A stretch of DNA of 64,000 nt from the NCBI RefSeq assembly GCF_900143005.1, contig NZ_FRCS01000001.1, positions 1-64,000 of the forward strand, written 5' to 3'. Made by a program: the position numbers and the translations under genes. The notes under the pieces were generated by a model. It saw nothing but the letters and a program-made list of their open reading frames with translations, had not been told where the DNA came from and made no database searches. This stretch comes from Cryptosporangium aurantiacum. GTDB taxonomy: Bacteria > Actinomycetota > Actinomycetes > Mycobacteriales > Cryptosporangiaceae. Positions within the stretch are counted from its first letter, which is position 1; each line of letters opens with the position of its first letter. Below are positions 36,833-44,387 of the stretch, one piece after another.

Positions 36833-37254
36833 TGAAGGACGAGGTGCGGGTCGACGGTGAGAGACCGGAGTTCGTCCCCCACGGTGACGGCCCGCCGCCG
36901 GCTGCGGCCACCGTCTCGGTCCAAAACCAGGGGGACGCTGACCGCGAGGCGTTCGCGCTGGTGACCTTCGTCGGCGAGATCGACCTGGGTACCGCGCCCG
37001 CGCTCGGCGACACCGTGCTCCGGGGGACCACCGAAGCGACCGCGGTCGTGCTCGACCTCTCGGCGGTCACGTTCCTGGACAGCGCGGGCGTGCGGTTGCT
37101 GGACAACCTGGTCCACGCGTACGAGGGACGGGGCTGCGTGGTCCGGCTGGTCGCCCCGGAGCACGGCGTCGCCAGGTTCACGCTGACGCTGTGCGCGTTC
37201 CGGTCGGACCTGGTAGAGACGACCGTCTCGGCAGCGCGCGATTCGTTGAACTGA
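36832..37254 (+). CDS. STAS-domain anti-sigma-factor antagonist
   Basis: This gene encodes 140 residues. After a short disordered start (about 1-30), the STAS core reads FALVTFVGEIDLGTAPALG, VVLDLSAVTFLDSAGVRLL, GCVVRLVAPEHGVARF. The Ser in LDSAGV is the usual phosphorylation site. The ATG at 36832 shares a base with the stop of the phosphatase gene, so the partners are co-expressed. It should be a substrate of the upstream kinase/phosphatase. No sigma factor gene is in the window. Confidence 0.92.
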   Translation: MKDEVRVDGERPEFVPHGDGPPPAAATVSVQNQGDADREAFALVTFVGEIDLGTAPALGDTVLRGTTEATAVVLDLSAVTFLDSAGVRLLDNLVHAYEGRGCVVRLVAPEHGVARFTLTLCAFRSDLVETTVSAARDSLN

Positions 37255-37270
37255 GCGGGCCCGAACCGGC

Positions 37271-38359
37271 TCAGTCGGCGAGCGACGGGCTGGGCACCAG
37301 GGACGGATCACCCTCGACCAGGCTGGTCGCGGCGGCTTTCCTGGCGGCCTGCCACTCCGGCAGCCGGTCCTCGTTGATCGCGGCGAACATCTCCGCGGTG
37401 GCCTGCTCGTCGACCTGGACGGCGGTGCCGAACGGCGTCCACAGGGACTCGCTGGTGTACGGCAGCGTCTCGAACGTCAGGTCGCCCGGGCGCAATCCGC
37501 GTAGCGCGATCGCGAGCGCCTCGACGTCCATGTTGTCGTCCACGGTGATCGCGCCGGTCGCGGCGCGTAGGAACGCGTCGAACCGCAGCGGGTTGGTGAG
37601 CGTGCCGCCGCTGACCGCCCGGTCGAGCAGCGCCTTGAGCACGACCTGCTGGTTGTGGATCCGGCCGAAGTCGCTGCCGGGCACGCTGTAGCGCTGGCGC
37701 ATGAAGTCCAGCGCCGAGTCGCCGCCCATGTGGTGGCACCCGGCGGCCCAGACCCGGTCGGTGTGGATCGAGCGAACCGTGTACGAGGTGCAGACCCGGA
37801 CCCCGCCGACCGCGTTCACCATCGTCCGGACACCGTTGAAGTCGACGACCACGGCCCCGTCGAGCGGCAGCCCGGTCAGGTTGTAGACGGTCTTCGCCGC
37901 CAACGGCGCACCACCGTACGAGAACGCGGCGTTGATCTTGTTCTTGCCGCCCTGCCAGGTGCCGCCCTCGGGGATCTCGACGTAGCTGTCCCGCGGGATC
38001 GACACCACGTACGCGCTCTGGAGGTCCGCGGTGATGTGCACCAGCATCATCGTGTCCGAGCGCTCGCCGACGGTGTTGGCCTGCACGGACGGATCGGCGA
38101 GCCGGGAGTCGGAGCCGAGCACCAGGAAGTTCAGCGGACCGACGACGTCGTCGCCGCGGTCGTAGGTCGAGCCGGTGTCATCGGTGCGGGTGGTGGTAGG
38201 GACGTCGCCCAGCAGGTCGGCGCGCTTGATGTTCTTCTCGTACCGCGCGCTGATCGCCCAGGCGGCACCAATCGTGCCGACCGACACCAGGAGGAGCGAA
38301 ACGCCCACGATGAGCGCCACCGTTGTCCACGGTGTGCCGCCCCTCCGACCTACGCGCAC
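37271..38359 (-). CDS. LytR-CpsA-Psr (LCP) family cell wall ligase
   Basis: LCP enzymes attach glycopolymers such as arabinogalactan or teichoic acid to peptidoglycan at the outer membrane face. The 362 residues have an N-terminal anchor helix (TVALIVGVSLLLVSVGTIGA), then the LCP domain with LVLGSDSRL, MMLVHITADLQSAYVVSIPR, DSYVEIPEGG, KINAAFSYGG and SALDFMRQRYSVPGSDFGRI. The catalytic Arg/Asp positions appear present. It is convergent with the STAS gene (16 bp apart). The start is GTG with GAGGG eight bases upstream. Confidence 0.93.
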   Translation of the reverse strand: MRVGRRGGTPWTTVALIVGVSLLLVSVGTIGAAWAISARYEKNIKRADLLGDVPTTTRTDDTGSTYDRGDDVVGPLNFLVLGSDSRLADPSVQANTVGERSDTMMLVHITADLQSAYVVSIPRDSYVEIPEGGTWQGGKNKINAAFSYGGAPLAAKTVYNLTGLPLDGAVVVDFNGVRTMVNAVGGVRVCTSYTVRSIHTDRVWAAGCHHMGGDSALDFMRQRYSVPGSDFGRIHNQQVVLKALLDRAVSGGTLTNPLRFDAFLRAATGAITVDDNMDVEALAIALRGLRPGDLTFETLPYTSESLWTPFGTAVQVDEQATAEMFAAINEDRLPEWQAARKAAATSLVEGDPSLVPSPSLAD

Positions 38360-38739
38360 TCGTTCCGCCCTCTGCTGTCACCCGGTAGCCACTGCCGGTC
38401 GCGCTCTTGCCCGGTACATCGGCACCGATCGGATCGAGTCAAGGAGGTGAATCTGTCCGCGCACGCTACGGCAGGCTATTCAGCAATCTACGAGTACCCC
38501 GCAACGAACGCCATAATCACCGTTCGCGGGGGCCCTGCCAGCGGCGGCGCAAGGAAAGCGTTCGGCGAGCGCCGAAATACCTGAGAAAAAGCCAAGAGAA
38601 ACTGTGGACGTAATTCGCTGCCGAAAAGCGGGTGCAAAGCGCGGCTAAACACCGTTTATCAGTCCCCAAAAGCCGTTGCGACGGCGTGTCGCGCCGAACG
38701 CGCTCGGCGAGTCGGGGGAGGGGGATACCGGCAAAACAG
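38360..38739. other. 380-bp divergent promoter region with an optimal Shine-Dalgarno-like site
   Basis: This is the interval between the LCP and acyltransferase genes and is less GC-rich than its neighbours. It contains AAGGAGG at 38441-38447, the best Shine-Dalgarno match noticed in the window, overlapping a GTG (38447). The GTG opens a 45-codon frame to 38584, but spacing is too short for that start. It may be a chance match, a CTG-start small peptide (38453) or a regulatory leader. No RNA structure is obvious. Confidence 0.35.
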
Positions 38740-40827
38740 ATGAGTCGTGCGGGTCTCGCGAATCGGACCATGTCGCTAGGCTCCGTTTTGATGCATACGC
38801 GGCAAAACGTCACTCCAGGCAGCACCGGTCACAGCGCGAATCCCCTATCTCCGTCGCACTCGCAATTCCCGAACGACGGTTACGCCGCGGATGTGAAATC
38901 GCTCACGGGCGCCTTCTCGTATCAACCGGGGCTGGACGGAATCCGCGCGCTGGCCGTCGGCGCGGTGATCGTCTACCACCTCGGAGCGGGGTGGCTGCCC
39001 GGCGGATTCCTCGGCGTCGACCTGTTCTTCGTCCTCTCCGGCTTCCTGATCACGACGCTGCTCGTCACCCGCGCGAGCCCGGACGGGCGGGTCGACCTGG
39101 TCGACTTCGCCGTCCGCCGGGTGCGCCGTCTGCTCCCCGCCGCGCTGGTCATGGTCGCGGTCGTCGCCGCCGTCGCCGCGTTCACGCTGCCCAGCTACCG
39201 GCTCGGTGCGCTCCGGCTCGACGGGGTCTGGACCGTGCTGCAGGCCGCGAACTGGCGATTCGTCGTGTCCGGGCAGTCGTACGTCGACCAATTCGCACCA
39301 CCGTCTCCGCTGCGGCACGCCTGGTCGCTCGCGGTCGAGGAGCAGTTCTACCTGGCCTGGCCGCTCGTCCTCGCGCTGGCGCTGCGTCTGCGCGTGCGCC
39401 GGACCTGGCTGCTCGCGCTCACCGGTGGCCTGGCGCTGATGTCGGCCGGGTGGATGCGCCACCTGTATGCGGCGCCGGATCCGTCGCGGTCGTATTACGG
39501 CACCGACACCCGGGCCCACGCGCTGCTGGTCGGCGCGGTGCTCGCGCTGTTGCTGCTCGGTCCGGGGCGGGAGCTGTGGGTGCGGTGGCTCGGTCGGCTC
39601 GCGGTGCCCGCCGTGGCCGGGTTGCTGGCCGCAGTCGTGCTGGTCAGCGACGACTGGCACGGGTACTACCGGGGCGTCGGGTTCGCGGTCGCGCTGGTGG
39701 CAGCCGCGGTGATCGGCGCGGTGGCGGTCGCGCCGGACGGTCCGGTCGGGCGGGTGCTCGCGGCCGGGCCGCTGCCGTCGGTCGGGCGGCTCTCGTACGC
39801 GCTCTACCTCTGGCACTGGCCGGTGCACTGCTGGCTCGACGAGGCGACGCCGCTGCTGGACCGGCCCGTAGCCGCCGTCGTCGCGAAGATCGTGCTGACC
39901 GTCGTGCTCGCGCTCGCCTCGTACTACCTGGTCGAGCATCCGCTGCGGGCGCGGCGTCGCGATGCCGGGAGTCGCGGTGCCCGGGCGGGCGCGCGCGGGC
40001 TGCTGTTCGCGCCGGCCGCCGTGATCGCGACGCTCGGCGTCGTCGGGGTGGCCACCGTGCACGCGACACCCTCGCTGGTCGACGACCCGGCCACGCCCGG
40101 GACGCGACCGCGGGTGCTGGCCGCCGCGCCGTCACCCCAGGCCGTCCGGCTGGCCACCGCGGGCGACTCGGTCGCCAAGAGCCTGGCGCCGGGGCTGCGC
40201 CGGTTCGCGAACACCCGTGGCTGGGGGTACGTCGACAGCGCGGTCAGCTCGTGCTCGGTGGCTGCGCTGCTGATGGTGGAGTCGGACGGCTCGCCCTACC
40301 CGGCCGGCCGCCGCTGCCCGGACGTCGTCCCGGCGATGCAGCGCGCGCTGGTCGGCCGGTACGACCCGACGCTGATCCTGGTGCACTCCCGGTGGGAGAC
40401 CCATCGCGTCCGCCGCGCCGATGGGACGGTCGTCGAACCGGGCACCGCAGCGCACCTCGTCCACGTCCGGCGGCAGCTGCGGATCGCGCTGCAGCGGCTC
40501 ACGGCCGGCCGGGCACACGTCGTCCTGATCGAGCCGATCCCGCTGGCCGACTCGCTCTGCCGCCGGCTCGGCCACACCGCGGCGACCTGCCGGGCACAGA
40601 CCAGCGATCCGCGAGCCGAGCGGTACAACGTGCTCCGCCGCGCGACTGCTGCGGAGTTCCCCGGCCGGGCCACGGTGATCGCGGTGACCGACCTGCTGTG
40701 CCCGGGTGGCGAGTGCACGGACGAGGTCGGAGAGCGTCGTCCGCGGCCGGACGGGCTGCACTTCTCGCCGGAGGGCGCGGCCTGGGCCGCACCGCAGATC
40801 CTGCGCCGAGCCGGGGTGCTCGGCTGA
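38740..40827 (+). CDS. OafA/YrhL-type acyltransferase with C-terminal SGNH domain
   Basis: This gene encodes about 695 residues. An N-terminal acyltransferase-3 membrane domain (about ten helices) carries QPGLDGIRALAVGAVIVYHL, FLGVDLFFVLSGFLITTLLV, FAVRRVRRLLPAAL and AWSLAVEEQFYLAWPL, with the catalytic His in YHL. The C-terminal half is an extracytoplasmic SGNH esterase-like domain (RLATAGDSVAKSLAPGLRRF with the nucleophilic Ser, and GLHFSPEGAAWAA with the Asp/His partner). Such proteins O-acylate cell-wall polymers or sugars. The start is uncertain: 38740, 38770 and 38791 are all possible ATGs. The open frame runs back to 38632. Confidence 0.85.
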   Translation: MSRAGLANRTMSLGSVLMHTRQNVTPGSTGHSANPLSPSHSQFPNDGYAADVKSLTGAFSYQPGLDGIRALAVGAVIVYHLGAGWLPGGFLGVDLFFVLSGFLITTLLVTRASPDGRVDLVDFAVRRVRRLLPAALVMVAVVAAVAAFTLPSYRLGALRLDGVWTVLQAANWRFVVSGQSYVDQFAPPSPLRHAWSLAVEEQFYLAWPLVLALALRLRVRRTWLLALTGGLALMSAGWMRHLYAAPDPSRSYYGTDTRAHALLVGAVLALLLLGPGRELWVRWLGRLAVPAVAGLLAAVVLVSDDWHGYYRGVGFAVALVAAAVIGAVAVAPDGPVGRVLAAGPLPSVGRLSYALYLWHWPVHCWLDEATPLLDRPVAAVVAKIVLTVVLALASYYLVEHPLRARRRDAGSRGARAGARGLLFAPAAVIATLGVVGVATVHATPSLVDDPATPGTRPRVLAAAPSPQAVRLATAGDSVAKSLAPGLRRFANTRGWGYVDSAVSSCSVAALLMVESDGSPYPAGRRCPDVVPAMQRALVGRYDPTLILVHSRWETHRVRRADGTVVEPGTAAHLVHVRRQLRIALQRLTAGRAHVVLIEPIPLADSLCRRLGHTAATCRAQTSDPRAERYNVLRRATAAEFPGRATVIAVTDLLCPGGECTDEVGERRPRPDGLHFSPEGAAWAAPQILRRAGVLG

Positions 40828-40905
40828 CTCCACCTTCGGATCGGGATGTGACCGGCTTCTCGGCCTCGTTGACTGGGGGTATCGCGGAACGCTCTGCTAC
40901 GGTTT

Positions 40906-41030
40906 GAGGCGCGAGGGGGAGTAGCTCCCAATGTCGCGGTCGACATACTGATGCCAGCGGGTTCCGACCCGCAGGCCTCCGGCCGCGCGGCCCTTACGGG
41001 CGAGCGAGACCTTCGACTCAGGCGTATCGA
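40906..41030 (+). ncRNA. Manganese riboswitch (yybP-ykoY)
   Basis: The leader of the Gdt1 gene contains GGGGGAGTAGCTCCC and, about 75 bases later, GCGAGACCTTCGACTC, the two conserved internal-loop segments of yybP-ykoY RNAs, with intervening stems. Mn2+ binding in known examples turns on exporters of the same UPF0016 family, as found here 55 bp downstream. The borders are approximate. Confidence 0.8.
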
Positions 41031-41085
41031 CGCCGGGTCGAGGTCGTGCGCGCACCTGATCCGGCTGAAGACCGGAAGGTGTTTC

Positions 41086-41673
41086 GTGACTGGTTTCTTC
41101 GCGGCTCTGGCCGTTAGCTTCGGCGTGATCTTCGTTGCCGAACTCGGCGACAAGTCGCAGCTGATGGCGCTGACGTTCGCGACCCGGTTCCGGGCGCTGC
41201 CGGTGCTCATCGGCATCACGATCGCCACCGCGGTGGTGCACGCGGTCTCGGTCGCGGTCGGGTACGGCCTCGGTGCGGCGCTGCCGACCGGGTGGATCGC
41301 GCTGGTCGCGGCGGTGGCTTTCCTCGCGTTCGGGCTCTGGACGCTCCGCGGCGACACGCTGACCGAGGAGGAGCGAAACAAGGCGGAGAAGACGACGAAG
41401 TCCGCCGTCGTCGCTGCCTCGGTGGCGTTCTTCCTGGCCGAGCTCGGCGACAAGACGATGCTCGCCACGATCACGCTCGCCACCCAGTACGGCTGGTTCG
41501 GCACCTGGCTCGGCTCGACGATCGGCATGGTCGCCGCCGACGCGCTCGCGATCGTGGTCGGCCGCCAGCTGGGGCGGCACCTGCCGGAGAAGGCGATCAA
41601 GTACGGCGCCGCCGCGCTGTTCTTCCTGTTCGGTATCTGGCTGCTGATCGACGCGATCCTCCAGCTGACGTAG
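41086..41673 (+). CDS. TMEM165/Gdt1 (UPF0016) manganese exporter
   Basis: This gene encodes 195 residues. GTG 41086 follows GGAAGG by six bases; the longer frame would translate the riboswitch. It carries both family motifs E-x-G-D-(K/R)-(S/T): VAELGDKSQL and LAELGDKTML. About six membrane helices surround them, with a charged loop RGDTLTEEERNKAEKTTKSA between the halves. Bacterial members export Mn2+ and some couple Ca2+ or H+. The manganese riboswitch upstream supports Mn2+ export. It meets the peptide deformylase gene with no gap (convergent). Confidence 0.92.
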   Translation: MTGFFAALAVSFGVIFVAELGDKSQLMALTFATRFRALPVLIGITIATAVVHAVSVAVGYGLGAALPTGWIALVAAVAFLAFGLWTLRGDTLTEEERNKAEKTTKSAVVAASVAFFLAELGDKTMLATITLATQYGWFGTWLGSTIGMVAADALAIVVGRQLGRHLPEKAIKYGAAALFFLFGIWLLIDAILQLT

Positions 41674-42234
41674 TCAGCTCGTGCGCGACGGTTCGAGGGA
41701 CGGTGTGCCGTTCCAGGACGCCGCCCGGATGTCCTTGAGCGCCTGCTTGCGGACCTTGCCGCCGAGCCGCTCGACGTACAGCACCCCGTCCAGGTGGTCC
41801 ACCTCGTGCTGGAAGCACCGCGCCAGGTAACCCTCGCCGACGACGTCCACCGGCTTGCCGTCCACGTCCACGCCGGTGACGCGGACACGCGACGCGCGTG
41901 GCGTCGGATACCGCAGACCGGGGATCGACAGGCAGCCCTCCGCCTCCACCTCCAGCACCGTGGAGAGCCGTTCCAGCACCGGGTTCACCACGTGGCCCCG
42001 CTGCCCCGGACCGCAGTCGTAGGTGAACAACCGCAGCCCGACGCCCACCTGCGGCCCGGCCAGCCCGGCACCGGGCGCGGCCTTCATCGACGCGGTCATC
42101 TGCTCCACCAGCTCGGCCAGCGCCGCATCGAACACGGTGACCGGCGCGGCCGGGCGGTGCAGCACGGGCTGCCCGGTCACGACGATCGGCAGCAGCCCGC
42201 CCGGTCCGGGGGCAGGCAGGACCACGCTCTCCAT
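41674..42234 (-). CDS. def: Peptide deformylase
   Basis: This enzyme removes the formyl group from N-terminal formylmethionine of new proteins. The 186 residues have all three family motifs: GAGLAGPQVG (motif 1), EGCLSIPG (motif 2, with the metal-ligand Cys) and HEVDHLDG (motif 3, with the HExxH zinc/iron ligands and catalytic Glu). ATG with GGAGGA upstream. The upstream TetR gene is on the same strand 47 bp away. Confidence 0.96.
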   Translation of the reverse strand: MESVVLPAPGPGGLLPIVVTGQPVLHRPAAPVTVFDAALAELVEQMTASMKAAPGAGLAGPQVGVGLRLFTYDCGPGQRGHVVNPVLERLSTVLEVEAEGCLSIPGLRYPTPRASRVRVTGVDVDGKPVDVVGEGYLARCFQHEVDHLDGVLYVERLGGKVRKQALKDIRAASWNGTPSLEPSRTS

Positions 42235-42281
42235 CAGGGTTCCTCCGGTGAAACGATCGGCGGGAGCACCAGCTTTGCAAA

Positions 42282-42920
42282 CTAGCTCGCGGCTGAGCCG
42301 GTTCCGTCGGTGTGTGCGCCCACCAGCACGCGGACGATCTGCAGCGCGGTCTCGACCTCCGGCGCTCCACGGCCGAGCAGGTGCGCGTACATGTGGAAGT
42401 CGCAGACCCGCACGATCGCGACCGCGAGCGGCGGGACCGGCAGCAGCAGCGGCAGCCGCCCGGCGGCCCGCTCGCGTTCCAACAGCTCCTCGACCAGCGC
42501 TGCGGCCCGGTCTTCGATGGCGCCGGGCGTGGTCGCCAGCCGGATGAACACCATCGGTTCCCGCTGGGTCAGCGCTTTGAGCCCCGGCGCCGCCAGCACC
42601 GACCGCATGAACTTCGCCAGGACGTCGACGACATACTCCGGCCCGCCCCCGGCGGCGCCGTTCTGCGCCGACCGTTCCGCAGCCCGGAACGTCCGCTCGG
42701 TCGCCTCGGCCAGCACGACCGCGAGCAGCTCCTCGCGGTTACCCACCCAGCGGTAGAGCGTCGCCCTGCCGATGCCGAGCTGGTGCGCCAGCGCCGACAT
42801 GTCGACTGGCTCTCCGTCGAGGTAGGCGCGGGTGGCCAGCGCGATGACGTCGGCAGGGCCCTTGGCATGGAGCACCGGCGCGGATCGCTCGGCCACTCGT
42901 TCTCCCCGGTCGTTCGGCAC
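42282..42920 (-). CDS. TetR/AcrR family regulator (QsdR-like)
   Basis: This gene encodes 212 residues. The N-terminal helix-turn-helix has VDMSALAHQLGIGRATLYRW then VGNREELLAVVLAEA, and the C-terminal half (AERSAQNGAAGGGPEYVVDV, RQREPMVFIRLATTPGAIED-like) resembles QsdR-type TetR proteins, with a long ligand pocket. It is upstream of def on the same strand and could be co-transcribed. No palindrome specific to it was found, except an AT-rich TTTGCAAA at 42274-42281 near the def promoter. Confidence 0.88.
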   Translation of the reverse strand: MPNDRGERVAERSAPVLHAKGPADVIALATRAYLDGEPVDMSALAHQLGIGRATLYRWVGNREELLAVVLAEATERTFRAAERSAQNGAAGGGPEYVVDVLAKFMRSVLAAPGLKALTQREPMVFIRLATTPGAIEDRAAALVEELLERERAAGRLPLLLPVPPLAVAIVRVCDFHMYAHLLGRGAPEVETALQIVRVLVGAHTDGTGSAAS

Positions 42921-42992
42921 GGCGCTGCCCGGCCATCTTAGTGGGCCAGATCACTCCCGAGGATCAGGTGTCCGGACGGGGATGGAGCCGGT

Positions 42993-44180
42993 CTACGTGG
43001 CGAGTTCCCAGAGCGCGGGCGCGGAGTCGGGCTCCCAGCCGTAGACCGAGCGGTGCGGCTGCAGGCACCGGTACGCGATGTCGTCGTATCGGACCAGGTC
43101 GCCGACGTCGTAGTCGACCTCGGCCTCCCACGGTGGTGCGGAGGCGGGATCATCGGAGCCGGAGTCGGCCGCGCTGGGTGACGCGGTGGGGCTGGGCGAC
43201 GCGGTGCTCGGTCGTACCGCCGGCGCCGCGGGCCTGCTGTCGGCGTCCCCGCTCTCGGTGGCACCGTTCGGGCTGCTCCCCGCGGTGCCGCCGAAGAGGA
43301 CGTCCGAGCACGCGTACAGCGCGGCGTCGGAGTCCGCCTGCTCCCAGATCGTGTAGATGAGGTGCCGCCCCGACCGCTCCGGCATCTTCACCGAGACCCG
43401 GTAGACGTTGTCGGCGCCGGGCTTGCCGGAAACCTCGTGGAGCGGCTTCGGCTCCAGGGCGGCCCAGGTGAGCGGTTCGGTCGGCTTGTATCCGATCCGA
43501 GTCAGGTAGAAGCGCAGCGTGCCGTCGTGCTGGTCGTCCAGCTGGTATTCCAGCGTCGTCGTACCACCGCTCGGCATGTCGGTCGTCGGCCAGTCGTCCC
43601 GGGCGAGGTCGAGACCGCGGTATCGCTCCCGGCCCGCGCTGCACAGCCGGGTGTCCGGGATGACCTCGCGGTGATTGCTGCCGACGTCCGGGATGCTGAT
43701 GTCGGCCCCGTCCCCGAACACCGTGTCGTCGGAGTCGGTGCGGACCTCTGCCGCGGCGGCCCGGCACGCTCGGGACGTCTCCCGGATCGGGGTGCCCGGA
43801 CGGCAGACGTCCCCGCGGCTCGACGGCGACACCGTGGTGCCGGAGGCCTGTGCGCTCGGCGTCCAGATGATCAGTAGCGGAACCGCGACGGCGGCGGCGG
43901 CCGCGATACCGGCTGCAGCGAGTAACTGCGGTCGGCCGAGCCGGAACCGGCTCGGTGGCGGTGGTGCGACCGGTGGCGGTGGTGGCTCGGCGTGGTGCCT
44001 GCCGGGCGAGACCACCGCCGGGGCCGTCTGCTGCTGGGGTATCGACGCCGCAGTGCCCGCGGCGCGCACGATCAACTTGGTCAGGTCATTGGTCAGCTCA
44101 GTCGGCGACTTCGCCGCCCTGCGGTGTGACCCGCGGGCGGACGGCTGGACCGAACTCGCCGACCGCGCTCGCCCGTCCAC
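42993..44180 (-). CDS. LPMO (AA10)-like secreted/anchored protein with CBM5/12-like chitin-binding module, catalytic His lost
   Basis: This gene encodes 395 residues. A Pro-rich cytoplasmic start and one membrane helix (about 87-106) precede an AA10-like domain beginning ASGTTVSPSSRGDVCR (112-127). In active AA10 enzymes the mature protein starts with His (AHG...); here the aligned residue is Ser113. A later LPMO-like block VGSNHREVIPDTRLCSAG retains the second His (170), followed by RYRGLDLARDDWPT. After a Ser/Pro/Ala linker, the C-terminus (EVDYDVGDLVRYDDIAYRC to ALWEL) is a CBM5/12-type module. It is probably a chitin-binding protein without oxidative activity. Confidence 0.8.
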   Translation of the reverse strand: MDGRARSASSVQPSARGSHRRAAKSPTELTNDLTKLIVRAAGTAASIPQQQTAPAVVSPGRHHAEPPPPPVAPPPPSRFRLGRPQLLAAAGIAAAAAVAVPLLIIWTPSAQASGTTVSPSSRGDVCRPGTPIRETSRACRAAAAEVRTDSDDTVFGDGADISIPDVGSNHREVIPDTRLCSAGRERYRGLDLARDDWPTTDMPSGGTTTLEYQLDDQHDGTLRFYLTRIGYKPTEPLTWAALEPKPLHEVSGKPGADNVYRVSVKMPERSGRHLIYTIWEQADSDAALYACSDVLFGGTAGSSPNGATESGDADSRPAAPAVRPSTASPSPTASPSAADSGSDDPASAPPWEAEVDYDVGDLVRYDDIAYRCLQPHRSVYGWEPDSAPALWELAT

Positions 44181-44248
44181 TGGACTCCTGTCCTACCCCC
44201 ACGTCCGTCGCGGCTAAATGCTAGTCCACCGCGACGTTCGCCCGTTGC

Positions 44249-44277
44249 TTGACCGAACTCCTGCTCACCGGTGTTAT
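44249..44277 (+). promoter_or_regulatory. Promoter of the CYTH-CHAD gene
   Basis: TTGACC (44249-44254) and TGTTAT (44272-44277) are separated by 17 bases. The predicted RNA start is near 44284, giving a leader of about 100 bases before the coding start. Confidence 0.6.
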
Positions 44278-44387
44278 CGCTTCTCTTCCCTGGCTACGTG
44301 TGCGATGCGCCGCCAGTTCACCGAGGTGCTCTTGCGTTTGCCGCGCCCCTGCGGCGGGATACGTCTTGGTGGTAGCGGCACGAGGGA

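Noticed and set aside
37655-38584. 309-codon plus-strand frame opposite the LCP gene
   Set aside because: Mostly antisense to LCP motifs. Only the last 45 codons are intergenic, noted separately as a doubtful small frame.
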